A DNA stretch of 64,000 nucleotides from Tsukamurella sp. 1534 (lineage in GTDB: Bacteria; Actinomycetota; Actinomycetes; Mycobacteriales; Mycobacteriaceae), in contig NZ_HE997626.1 in NCBI RefSeq assembly GCF_000312385.1, positions 297,206-361,205 of the forward strand, written 5' to 3'. Position 1 is the first letter of the stretch. Every line of letters starts with the position of its first letter. This document shows, in pieces, positions 38,924 through 46,976 of the stretch. Under the pieces are notes generated by a model. It saw only the letters and a list, made by a program, of their open reading frames with translations. It did not search any database and was not told the origin of the DNA. Made by a program: the position numbers and the translations under genes.

Positions 38924-39367
38924 ATGACCGTCTCGCCCGACCAGCTGAACCCCGACGTCGCCGACGGCTCGGAGATCATGAAGCAGTTCCTCCCCGCGTC
39001 GCCGTTCGTCGCGCTCCTCGGCGTGCGCCTGGAGGAGATCTCCGACGGCGCGGCCACCCTCCTCGTTCCCTACCGGCCCGACCTCACCACGGTCGGGACG
39101 ATGGTGCACGGCGGCCTCATCGGCGCCGCCGCGGACATCGGCGTGATGGTGGCCGCGTGGGCCGGGCGCCCGGTGCCGGACCAGCTCCGGGGCGTGACCG
39201 CGTCGCTCTCGATCAACTTCATCGCCCCGCTCGTGGAGGACGGGCTGCGCGTGCGCGCGCACCGCCTGTCCACCGGCCGGAAGACCAGCCACGTGCGCTG
39301 CGACATGTACTCCGAGACCGCGGACGCGCTAGTGGCCAGCGCCACCGGCACCTACCAGGTGGGCTGA
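38924..39367 (+). CDS. PaaI-type hotdog thioesterase
   Basis: A 147-aa hotdog-fold acyl-CoA thioesterase. The central motif TVGTMVHGGLIGAAADIGVM contains the HGG catalytic segment, and the helix and strand pattern to the C-terminus (SLSINFIAPLVEDGLRVRAH) fits the PaaI/YdiI class. GGAGAATGCG precedes the ATG. Probably controlled by the divergent TetR protein. The substrate is unknown; PaaI members usually hydrolyse aromatic or medium-chain acyl-CoA. Confidence 0.87.
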   Translation: MTVSPDQLNPDVADGSEIMKQFLPASPFVALLGVRLEEISDGAATLLVPYRPDLTTVGTMVHGGLIGAAADIGVMVAAWAGRPVPDQLRGVTASLSINFIAPLVEDGLRVRAHRLSTGRKTSHVRCDMYSETADALVASATGTYQVG

Positions 39368-39376
39368 CCGCCTACC

Positions 39377-39441
39377 GAAACCGGCGTCGATCCCGGTCGG
39401 GATGCGAATACTTCCGCGTGATGCGGGATCGCGCCGGTTTC
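39377..39441. terminator. Long inverted repeat, bidirectional terminator
   Basis: Arms 39377-39395 and 39424-39441 pair over 18 bp (GAAACCGGCG-CGATCCCG) with one bulged T. The loop is 28 nt. It lies between the convergent thioesterase and LysE genes and overlaps the latter's stop codon. There is no T-run. Confidence 0.65.
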
Positions 39442-40087
39442 AGACACGGGCGCGCTGCGGTACCTCCCGGGCGAGCAGGACGGCGACGGCGCCGAGCAGC
39501 GTGCCGGTGATCCGCCGCTGCCACACCGCCCACGACGGGCGGCGGGCGACCAGACCCGCCACCGCGCCGGCGGCGACCACGATGCCCGCGTTCACCGCGA
39601 TGGACACCGAGATCTGGACGCCGCCCAGCAGGAAGCCCTGCGCCGTGGTGTGCCCGCGCGCCGCATCGACGAACTGCGGGATCAGCGCCACGTACATGAT
39701 GGCCGCCTTGGGGTTGAGCAGGTTGGTCACCAGGCCCATCCGGAAGAGCTTCGCGCGCGAATCCCGGGGCAGCTCACCGATCTCGAAGATCCCTCGCCCG
39801 CCGGGCCGCAGCGCCCGCCACGCCAGATAGCCGAGGTACGCGGCGCCCGCGGCCTTGAACCCCACGAACAGCCACGGCACCGCCACGAACACCACGGCGA
39901 GGCCGAGATTCGCCGAGGTCATGTACACGAGGAAGCCGACGGCGGTGCCGCCCAGCGAGATCAGCCCGGCGGCGCGCCCCTGGCCGATGCTCCGGGACAC
40001 CAGGTACATCATGTTCGGCCCCGGCGTCAGCACCATCGCCAGCGCCGTCGCGCACATCCCCGCCATCGCGGCCCACGAAACGATCAT
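39440..40087 (-). CDS. LysE/RhtB family amino acid exporter
   Basis: A 215-aa membrane protein with about six helices. The N-terminal signature CATALAMVLTPGPNMMYLVS is characteristic of the LysE/RhtB family, as are the loop QGRAAGLISLGGTAVGF and TNLLNPKAAIMYVALIPQFV. The frame is open far upstream, but the ATG at 40087 gives the family-typical start. Members export Lys, Thr, homoserine or related compounds. It is not coupled to the glycosyltransferase gene upstream (83 bp away). Confidence 0.88.
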   Translation of the reverse strand: MIVSWAAMAGMCATALAMVLTPGPNMMYLVSRSIGQGRAAGLISLGGTAVGFLVYMTSANLGLAVVFVAVPWLFVGFKAAGAAYLGYLAWRALRPGGRGIFEIGELPRDSRAKLFRMGLVTNLLNPKAAIMYVALIPQFVDAARGHTTAQGFLLGGVQISVSIAVNAGIVVAAGAVAGLVARRPSWAVWQRRITGTLLGAVAVLLAREVPQRARV

Positions 40088-40170
40088 GGAGGCGAGCCTG
40101 CCGCCCGCCGTCGCGCCGGTCCATAGCCAGTCGGGGGCGACTGGCCTCGGCGCCCGCCCGGTCCCGCCGC

Positions 40171-41460
40171 TCAGCGGGCGGCGTCCTCCACGATCTGCGC
40201 GGTGCGCGCCACGGCGTCGCCGCGGGACCGCAGTCGGGCGCCGAGATCCTGTGCGCGACGGACGGTGTCGGGCCGCAGAACCGTCTCCAGACCTGCGGTG
40301 AGTCGCGCCTCGTCGAGCTGCACGAAGGGCACGTGCGCCCCGACCCCCATCCGGGTCAGCTGGCCGCCCCACATCGGCTGATCGAAGGACACCGAGCACA
40401 CCAGCGTGGGAAGCCCCGCGCGGAGGCTCTCGTACGTGGTCCCGATCCCGCCGTGGTGCACGGCCGCGGCGCACCGGTCGAACACCACGTCGTGCGCCAC
40501 CGCGCCGGTGTAGTGCACCCGGTCCCCCGCCGTCGACTCGCGCGCCGCGAGATCGCTCCAGCCCGCGCTGACCACGACGCGACGGTCCATGGCGGCGGCC
40601 ACGCGCTCGACCATCGCGATGGTGGACGCCACGTCCCGGATCGGCATGCTCCCGAAGCCGCAGTACAGAGGGGGATCGCCGGCGTCGATCCAGCTCAGGA
40701 GTTCCGCGTGCCGGTCGGCGCCCTCACCGATCCTCTCCCGCGCATCGCGCCCGAGCTCCAGGAAGCCGACGAGCGGGCGCCGCTCGTCCCACTCCTCGGC
40801 CAGCCCCGGGACGAACGCCGGGTCGTAGATCTGCACTTCGGGAACACCCCGTTTCGCCAGCATCTCCGACGGGGTCGCGGCCGAGAATCCCAGCCCGAGG
40901 TCCTTCCGCAGCGCGGCGAGGTACTTCAGGAACACCACCCGGCGGACGTTCTCGGAGACGCCCCACGTCAGCGCGTTCACCGCGGCGGGGTAGGTCCTGT
41001 CCGGGGGCAGCGCCCCGGGGAACGGATAGCTGCGGCAGGCCCTTCCGGGGAACCCGTGCATGGTGACCAACGGGGTGTCCGTGGCCTCCGTGACCGACGC
41101 GGCCCGGTCCTCCGTGAGCAGCGTGGACACCACCACATCGGCGCCGCCGCACACCTCGATGACCTCGCGGTTGAACCGCTCGCCGTACTCGTCCATCTGC
41201 TGCCCCACCATGCGCATCAGCTTCAGGCTGCTCCCCGCGGCGAGCGCACGCTGTCCCTCCTCCGACGAATACAGTTGCGCCACATCGGGTCCGCACGGCA
41301 CCGCGTCGAGCCCCGCCAGCCGGGTGAACTCGACGAGGTTCGGTGGCGCGCCCACGAGCACGTCGTGGCCGCGGCGCCGCAGCTCCAGGCCGAGCGCGAC
41401 GGCGGGCTGGACGTCGCCGCGGGTCCCCGTCAACGGGATCGCTATCTTCACTTCTCGCAC
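40171..41460 (-). CDS. GT1-family glycosyltransferase (MGT/sterol-glucosyltransferase-like)
   Basis: A 429-aa GT-B enzyme expected to transfer sugar from a nucleotide sugar to a small lipophilic acceptor. The N-terminus AIPLTGTRGDVQPAVALGLE (the TRGDVQP motif) is typical of glycopeptide and glycolipid GT1 enzymes. The C-terminal donor region has DRCAAAVHHGGIGTTYESLR and AGLPTLVCSVSFDQPMWGGQ, the usual His/Gly-rich donor loop. A GTG at 41460 opens the frame; GTG 41451 (VKIAIPLTG) behind AAAGG may be the real start. It is divergent from the GT4-P450 fusion (29 bp apart), which suggests joint control and action on the same product. Confidence 0.88.
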   Translation of the reverse strand: MREVKIAIPLTGTRGDVQPAVALGLELRRRGHDVLVGAPPNLVEFTRLAGLDAVPCGPDVAQLYSSEEGQRALAAGSSLKLMRMVGQQMDEYGERFNREVIEVCGGADVVVSTLLTEDRAASVTEATDTPLVTMHGFPGRACRSYPFPGALPPDRTYPAAVNALTWGVSENVRRVVFLKYLAALRKDLGLGFSAATPSEMLAKRGVPEVQIYDPAFVPGLAEEWDERRPLVGFLELGRDARERIGEGADRHAELLSWIDAGDPPLYCGFGSMPIRDVASTIAMVERVAAAMDRRVVVSAGWSDLAARESTAGDRVHYTGAVAHDVVFDRCAAAVHHGGIGTTYESLRAGLPTLVCSVSFDQPMWGGQLTRMGVGAHVPFVQLDEARLTAGLETVLRPDTVRRAQDLGARLRSRGDAVARTAQIVEDAAR

Positions 41461-41477
41461 CTTTCGTCGAATGTGGC

Positions 41478-41483
41478 TATCGT
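41478..41483 (+). promoter_or_regulatory. -10-like element before the GT4-P450 fusion gene
   Basis: TATCGT lies 6 bp before the ATG at 41490, with no Shine-Dalgarno in between, matching the leaderless pattern seen elsewhere in the window. Confidence 0.4.
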
Positions 41484-41489
41484 CGGGTC

Positions 41490-44075
41490 ATGGATGGAGC
41501 GGGCCTGCACGTCGCGATGTTCTCCGATTTCCACCCGGGCACTCTCGGCGGGATCCAGAACTCGGTGAACGACCAGCGGCGCGAACTCGAGCGGCGCGGC
41601 CACCGGGTCACCCTGTTCACGCCGCCCGGCCCCGGCGAGGATCCGGGCACCGTCGAGCTCCGGCCGGTACTCGGGTTGCAGGTGAACGGTTTTCCCGCGG
41701 TCCTTCCCTCGCGGGCCAACACCCGGATCGTGGACGAGGCCCTCGCCGGGCACGGCTGCGACGTGGTCCACGTGCACACCACCTACGGGGTGGGAGCCAT
41801 CGGCGCGAAACACGCCGCTCGGCACGGTATTCCGCTGGTCCAGACGATGCACAGCCGCGACGACCGCTTCCTGGAGGCCAATTCGCCGAATCCCGCGGCA
41901 TCCGCGCTGGCGCTGCGGCTGCTGCACTCGGCGTTCGTCCCGCATCGGGAGGGCATCCCCGAGGTCGACGAGTCCGCCGCCGCGCACAACGCGTGGCGCG
42001 TGATGATCGCGCAGGCCAGGGCGGCCGACGCGGTGATAGCGCCCACCGCGCACTTCGCGGCGCGGCTGCGCGAACACGGCTTGGAGACGCCGCTGCACGT
42101 GATCTCCGGCGGCGTCGACGACGCTCTGCTCCCCGCGGAGGAGCGGCGCCCCGTCGAACCGGCGGGCGGGCCGCTCCGGGCCGTGTGGTGCGGACGGATC
42201 TCGCCCGAGAAGCGCCCGCTGGAGGCGATCGAGGCCGTGCTCGCCACCCCCGGCGTCACCCTGGACGTCCTCGGCGACGGTCCGCTGCTCGACGCGGCCC
42301 GGGACCTCGCGGAGCGGGACGGACGGATACGGATACACGGCCGGGTGGGCCGCCCCGAGGTGATCGCGGCGATGCGGGATCACGATGTGGTCCTGTTCAA
42401 TTCGTCCGGATACGAGACGCAGGGCCTCGTCGCGCTGGAGGCGGCGGCCGCGGGCACCCCGCTGCTGTACTCCGATCCGAACCTCGCCGAGAACGTGCCG
42501 GAGGGGGCGGGGTTCCGCACCCGGGACGACTCCGCCGAGGCGATCGCCGCGGAACTCGCGGCGCTCCGGGACCGGCCGGACCGGCTCGCCGCCGCCCGAG
42601 CGGCGGCCCGCTCGGCGGACGTCCGCCAGTCTGCCCGGACGGACGAGATCGAGGTGCTCTACCTGGACCAGATCACCGCCCGCGCCCGGCGGCGCACCGC
42701 CCTCCCCACGGATCCGTCCGCGGTTCCCGGTGCCCCGGGCGCACTTCCGGTCCTCGGACACAGCGCCGTCGCGCTGCGGAAGGGGCTGGACTTCATCCGG
42801 GATCTCGGCCGCGACGGGCCGGTGGTGCGGATCGACCTCGGCCCGAAGCGGGCCTACGTACTCACCACGCCCGAACTGATCCGGGAGGTCGGGTTCCGGA
42901 CCGCGGGCGAGTTCCACCGCCGCGACGTCCAGGAGTCGATGCACGAAGCCGTGCGCGGCGCCTCCAACGTGCTGTGCGGCGAGGCGCACGATCTGCGCCG
43001 CAGGATGATCGCCCCCGCACTGCGCAGCGGGCGGATCGCGGAGTACGCGGGCACCACGGCCCGGATCGCCGACGAGTGGGCGCAGTCGCTGCCCTTCGAC
43101 CGTCGTGTCGACCTCATGATCGAGGCGCACGGGCTGATCCTGCGCACCGTGACGTCCACGCTGTTCACGGCGGACTTCGGTGCCGCCGCCTCGGAGCGGA
43201 TCCGGCAGGACATGCCGTGGCTGCTCTCGCAGGTGATCGTGCGCGGCGCCCTGCCGGCGTCGGTGCAGCGGCTGCGGCTGCGCGCGAACCGCCGGTTCTC
43301 CGACAAGGCGGCGGCGCTGCGCCGCGAGATCGGCGCGGTGGTGGCCGCGTACCGCACGGCGGACGAGGAGCGCAACGACGTGCTCTCCGCCCTGGTGCGG
43401 CACGTGGACCCGGAGACGGGTGCCACGCTGTCGGACGACGAGGTCACCGACGAGCTGATTCTGATGGTGGCGGCCGGCGTCGGGTCCACCGCGTCGATCC
43501 TCGCCTGGGTGTGGCACGAGATCATGAGCGACGAGGCCGTGGCCGCGCGGGTGCGCGCCGAGGTGTCGGAGGTGGTCGGCGCCGGACCGGCGGGCCCCGA
43601 GCACCTGCCCCGGCTGGAGTACCTGCGGCGCACGGTGCAGGAGACGCTGCGGATGTGGGGGCCGTGGATCAGCTCGCAGAACGCCGACGGGTCGGTCGAG
43701 TTCGGGCGGGGCGACGCCGCGGGACCGGACGGTGCGACCCTCACCCTGCCAACGGATTCCATGATCGTGTACAGCCCGTATCTGGTGCACCACGACCCGC
43801 GGTACTACACCGATCCGGATCGATTCGACCCCGACCGCTGGACGGCCGAACGCGCGCACGAGATCGACAAGCGGGCGGTGCTGCCGTTCGGCGTGGGCGA
43901 ACGCCACTGCCCGGGAAGCAACTTCGCGGTGACGATCATCCTGCTCGCCACCGCCTCGCTGTACTCCAGCCGGGAACCGCGCCCCGTCGGCGGCCCGCCG
44001 TCCCCGTCGACGACGGACTTCGTGCCGGCACCGTCGGCGCTGCCCGTCGTTCTGGGGCCGCGCGCGTACGCCTGA
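41490..44075 (+). CDS. Glycosyltransferase (GT4)-cytochrome P450 fusion protein
   Basis: A single 861-aa frame with two complete enzymes. Residues 1-~395 form a GT-B glycosyltransferase: FSDFHPGTLGGIQNSVNDQR, CDVVHVHTTYGVGAIG, VWCGRISPEKRPLEAIEAV and the EX7E segment YETQGLVALEAAAAGTPLL. Residues ~405-861 are a cytochrome P450: proline-rich start (AVPGAPGALPVLGH), I-helix LMVAAGVGSTASILAW, ExxR in QETLRMW and heme loop FGVGERHCPGSNF with the Cys ligand. The I-helix has Gly where most P450s have an acidic residue. There is no stop or start between the domains. It is convergent (15 bp) with the UbiA operon. I know of no described GT4-P450 fusion. Confidence 0.85.
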   Translation: MDGAGLHVAMFSDFHPGTLGGIQNSVNDQRRELERRGHRVTLFTPPGPGEDPGTVELRPVLGLQVNGFPAVLPSRANTRIVDEALAGHGCDVVHVHTTYGVGAIGAKHAARHGIPLVQTMHSRDDRFLEANSPNPAASALALRLLHSAFVPHREGIPEVDESAAAHNAWRVMIAQARAADAVIAPTAHFAARLREHGLETPLHVISGGVDDALLPAEERRPVEPAGGPLRAVWCGRISPEKRPLEAIEAVLATPGVTLDVLGDGPLLDAARDLAERDGRIRIHGRVGRPEVIAAMRDHDVVLFNSSGYETQGLVALEAAAAGTPLLYSDPNLAENVPEGAGFRTRDDSAEAIAAELAALRDRPDRLAAARAAARSADVRQSARTDEIEVLYLDQITARARRRTALPTDPSAVPGAPGALPVLGHSAVALRKGLDFIRDLGRDGPVVRIDLGPKRAYVLTTPELIREVGFRTAGEFHRRDVQESMHEAVRGASNVLCGEAHDLRRRMIAPALRSGRIAEYAGTTARIADEWAQSLPFDRRVDLMIEAHGLILRTVTSTLFTADFGAAASERIRQDMPWLLSQVIVRGALPASVQRLRLRANRRFSDKAAALRREIGAVVAAYRTADEERNDVLSALVRHVDPETGATLSDDEVTDELILMVAAGVGSTASILAWVWHEIMSDEAVAARVRAEVSEVVGAGPAGPEHLPRLEYLRRTVQETLRMWGPWISSQNADGSVEFGRGDAAGPDGATLTLPTDSMIVYSPYLVHHDPRYYTDPDRFDPDRWTAERAHEIDKRAVLPFGVGERHCPGSNFAVTIILLATASLYSSREPRPVGGPPSPSTTDFVPAPSALPVVLGPRAYA

Positions 44076-44090
44076 ACCACGCTGCGGCAT

Positions 44091-45014
44091 CTACGGACCC
44101 GCCGTCAGCGCGACGCCGAGCAGGGCGGTGTACAGCGCGAGGACGAACAGCAGGGCGGGCGCGATCGGGTACTCGTCCTCGCCGGAGCGTGCGAATCGCA
44201 CGGCCCCGGACACCGGCAGGGCGAGCAGGACGACCGGGCTCCAGCCGAGCACGGCCGCAGCACCGTGCAGGTTCCACGGCCGGATCAGGAGGACCGCCGC
44301 CACGGCCGCGAGCGCGGCGAACCCGAGCCCGGCGATCGCGCTGGCACGCACCCCCAGTTCGGACGAGTAGTACGCCTCGCCGGGATGCGGGCCGCGAGAC
44401 GTCTTGCGCGCGAACTCGAACTGCAGGAACGCGCCCGCGAAGATCGCGGCGGTCCACGCCGCGCCCGCCGCTCGCGGCACCTCGCCGGTGTCCATCGCCG
44501 ACACCAGGACGTAGGCGGTCACCAGGAGCTGCACCGGGTAGGTGATCACGAGGTTGAGCACGACCGACCCACCCATCGGGGGCCATCGCGCCTCCAGCAG
44601 CCACAGCAGCAGCCCGTACAGCAGCACGGCCGCGATCGCGAGGGCCGACCCCGCGGAGAGCGCCGCCGAGGCGCCCACCGCCACGACGGCGATGATCGCC
44701 ATCGCCGCCCGCAGGTCCGCCGCCGTGACGGCCCCGGTGACGAGGGGCCTATCGGGGTTGTGCACGCGGTCGTAGTCGAGATCCTTCTGCTCGTCGACCA
44801 TGCGCAGGTACAGGAGGACGATCACCACCACCGCCGCGCGGACGGCGGTCGCGGCGCCGGGGGCCCACTCCCCGCCTGTGACGACGGCAGCGGTCCCCTC
44901 CAGGGCGAGCACCCACAGCACGCCGTAGAGCACGTAGTGCGGCTTGTACATCACCGCCGTGAAGCGCGCGATCCGCGCCGGCGACACCGCGGCAGCATCC
45001 ACCGTCGTGTTCAC
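44091..45014 (-). CDS. UbiA-family prenyltransferase
   Basis: A 307-aa integral membrane protein with about nine helices. It resembles UbiA-like intramembrane transferases that use a prenyl (or related) diphosphate. The first Asp-rich motif is MVDEQKDLDYDRVHNPDRPL, in the DExKD...HPDRP form of the family; the second region is FARKTSRGPHPGEAYYSSEL, comparable to the FEIGRK...ETYS segment. The GTG at 45014 overlaps the AfsA stop codon. It is the last gene of the seven-gene operon. The donor and acceptor are unknown. Confidence 0.82.
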   Translation of the reverse strand: MNTTVDAAAVSPARIARFTAVMYKPHYVLYGVLWVLALEGTAAVVTGGEWAPGAATAVRAAVVVIVLLYLRMVDEQKDLDYDRVHNPDRPLVTGAVTAADLRAAMAIIAVVAVGASAALSAGSALAIAAVLLYGLLLWLLEARWPPMGGSVVLNLVITYPVQLLVTAYVLVSAMDTGEVPRAAGAAWTAAIFAGAFLQFEFARKTSRGPHPGEAYYSSELGVRASAIAGLGFAALAAVAAVLLIRPWNLHGAAAVLGWSPVVLLALPVSGAVRFARSGEDEYPIAPALLFVLALYTALLGVALTAGP

Positions 45015-46060
45015 TCCCGGACCGCGCCCTCCGCCGGAACGGGAACGAACTCCACCTCGATCTCGGCGCAGGTCCGGCCCGCCTGCTCGACCCGCACCAC
45101 CACCGAATCCGGTGCGTCCTCGGCTCCTGCCACCCCGGAACCCACCGGGGAGCCGGCCATCCGCGCGTGGCACGTGGTCGCCACGTCCAGCTCGACGAAC
45201 GCGTCGAACCGGCTGCGCAGCGTGGCGGCCCGCCGGGTCGGCGAACCCGCGGTGGCGACCGCGAACTGCCGCGCGGCCTCCAGGAGCAGGCTGCCGGGCA
45301 CGTGGTCGAGCGGGTGATCGAACAGCGACGGATGCGTGGTGTCCACCACGAGCGGGGCCTCGGCCCGCGCACCGCTGCGGCTCACCGCGCCGATCACCAC
45401 GTTGCGGCGCGCCTCCCGCCCCACCTCCGCGGCCCCGCCCGGGGTCGCCGGGTGGACGCCGGTGGGCCGCTGTCCCAGGCCCATCCGTTCGCGCACGGTC
45501 CGGCGCATCCCCGTCCACGCCCGCGGGGGCATCCAACTGAGCGACCCGAGGATCGTCATCATCGGTTCGCCCTCGCTCGCGATGTCCATGACCACGTCGA
45601 GTCCCGTGCGGCGGCCGTCCGCGACGTGCTCGCGGGTCACGCGGAGGTCGACGGTGAGATCGGCGGGCTCGGAGCCCGCCTCCCACCGCGGGCCGGGGAC
45701 CGCGACACCGTCGAACACCCGGACCAGGAACGCGTGATCCATGGGCACGCCGAAGAACTCGTGACTCACGGCGATCCCCGCCTGCCGCGCGACCTCCATG
45801 ACCGCGAGCGGATCGTGGTGTCCGGCCTGCGGCCCGCGGTGATCGCCGTAGTAGGCGTGCGCGCGGGGCAGCTGGGCTCCCAGGGTGTACACGGGAACGC
45901 CGTCCACGACGCGCGGCTCGGAGGCGAACGACGTGAGGAACACCTCGGAGACCGCGCAGCGATGCACCAGCTGGCGGGGCACGGTGCGGTCGTGCTCGAT
46001 GTCCGGGCTGCAGGAGAGCCGGTCCTCCCCCGCCGCGCCGTGGGCGCTACTGATCGTCAT
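45011..46060 (-). CDS. AfsA-like double-hotdog protein (butyrolactone synthase family)
   Basis: A 349-aa protein with two AfsA hotdog domains. The first (residues ~20-170) contains TVPRQLVHRCAVSEVFLTSF and FGVPMDHAFLVR; the second (~200-345) contains THPSLFDHPLDHVPGSLLLE and ARQF. In Streptomyces, AfsA/ScbA condense a beta-ketoacyl-ACP with dihydroxyacetone phosphate as the first step of gamma-butyrolactone signals; in methylenomycin-type clusters the homologue serves furan synthesis. The ATG at 46060 overlaps the upstream gene by 14 bp. The neighbouring ACP and reductase fit this chemistry. No ArpA-type receptor is seen in the window. Confidence 0.87.
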   Translation of the reverse strand: MTISSAHGAAGEDRLSCSPDIEHDRTVPRQLVHRCAVSEVFLTSFASEPRVVDGVPVYTLGAQLPRAHAYYGDHRGPQAGHHDPLAVMEVARQAGIAVSHEFFGVPMDHAFLVRVFDGVAVPGPRWEAGSEPADLTVDLRVTREHVADGRRTGLDVVMDIASEGEPMMTILGSLSWMPPRAWTGMRRTVRERMGLGQRPTGVHPATPGGAAEVGREARRNVVIGAVSRSGARAEAPLVVDTTHPSLFDHPLDHVPGSLLLEAARQFAVATAGSPTRRAATLRSRFDAFVELDVATTCHARMAGSPVGSGVAGAEDAPDSVVVRVEQAGRTCAEIEVEFVPVPAEGAVRE

Positions 46061-46976
46061 GACTGCCTCCGGTCCGCGACCGCGGGATCGCCGCATCGCT
46101 GTTCGTGGTGTCGTGCAGGGGGTTCGGGGCGCTGAGGGGCAGGACGTGGGAGCCGAGCACGACGACGGACCAGGGGTCGGCGTCGACGCCCTCCGCCCAC
46201 ACCCGGCGCAGGAGCTCCGCGGCGGCGGCGTCCTGATCGCGCCGGTCCGCTCCTCCGGGCGGGTCCGGGAGCGCCGCGCCCGCGGCCGCGAGGTCCGCCG
46301 CGACCCGGCGGTGCGCCTCGTCCCGCTCGAAGCTCCGCGCGGGGGCGTCGGCGTACAGCGCCCCGGCCAGCTCCCGGGCCAGGGCCGCACCGTCCGCGCG
46401 GGGGTCGGCGGCCTGGACCGCCGCGACGACCCGCGCCCGCACGGTCTCGTCGAACAGGATGGCCAGCTCCCGCAGGACGTCGAAGGGATCGTCCGGCGTG
46501 TGCACCAGATTCAACAGGTGGCTGTGGATTCCCAGCGCGTGCCGGAGGTCGCCCGGCGACCGGCCGCGCGGATCGGTGGCACCCTTCTCCCGGGTGAGGC
46601 GGACCGGAACCGGCTCCGCCTGCTCGTGATCCGCCGCGACCACCAGCACGAGGGCGTCGCACACGCCGACCAGCAGGTCCGCGAGGCGCCGCCGCTCCGC
46701 GGACGCCGTGATCCAGGAGCTGCGCCACATCGCGCGCGCGAGGTGCCGGTCCGCGGTGATCCGCTCGGCGTGCGCCACCCGGTAACCGTTGCGCGCGAGC
46801 CACTCCAGCGTGGGTTCGACGGCGCGCGCGAGGATCGCATCGGGTTTGAGCAGGAGCATGGTGTGCCGCTCCGCGAAGTCGACGGGGTCGATCCCGCGCG
46901 CACGGAGCTGTCCCACCGACTCGATCACGTAGGTGTCCACATCGGCGGCGGAGCGGTTCAAACGGGTCAGCATCAT
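46047..46976 (-). CDS. Diverged nucleoside diphosphate kinase-like protein
   Basis: A 309-aa protein whose residues ~36-175 resemble an NDK domain. It begins RHTMLLLKPDAI (Lys44, Pro45, Asp46 as in the NDK KPD). It continues with VRLTREKGATDPRGRSPGDL (Arg, Thr and Arg matching the nucleotide-binding set) and ends in GIHSHLLNLVHTPDDP, with Asn156 and the phospho-acceptor His159. The middle differs strongly from ordinary NDK. Residues ~180-309 form an extra helical, Ala/Arg-rich domain. Normal NDKs are ~140 aa, so this is likely a specialised phosphotransferase. It overlaps the SDR gene upstream (4 bp) and AfsA downstream (14 bp). Confidence 0.78.
   Translation of the reverse strand: MMLTRLNRSAADVDTYVIESVGQLRARGIDPVDFAERHTMLLLKPDAILARAVEPTLEWLARNGYRVAHAERITADRHLARAMWRSSWITASAERRRLADLLVGVCDALVLVVAADHEQAEPVPVRLTREKGATDPRGRSPGDLRHALGIHSHLLNLVHTPDDPFDVLRELAILFDETVRARVVAAVQAADPRADGAALARELAGALYADAPARSFERDEAHRRVAADLAAAGAALPDPPGGADRRDQDAAAAELLRRVWAEGVDADPWSVVVLGSHVLPLSAPNPLHDTTNSDAAIPRSRTGGSHDDQ

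Noticed and set aside
45011-46060. Ordinary thioesterase
   Set aside because: Two consecutive hotdog domains with the DHPLDHVPG pattern are specific to the AfsA family, not single-domain thioesterases.
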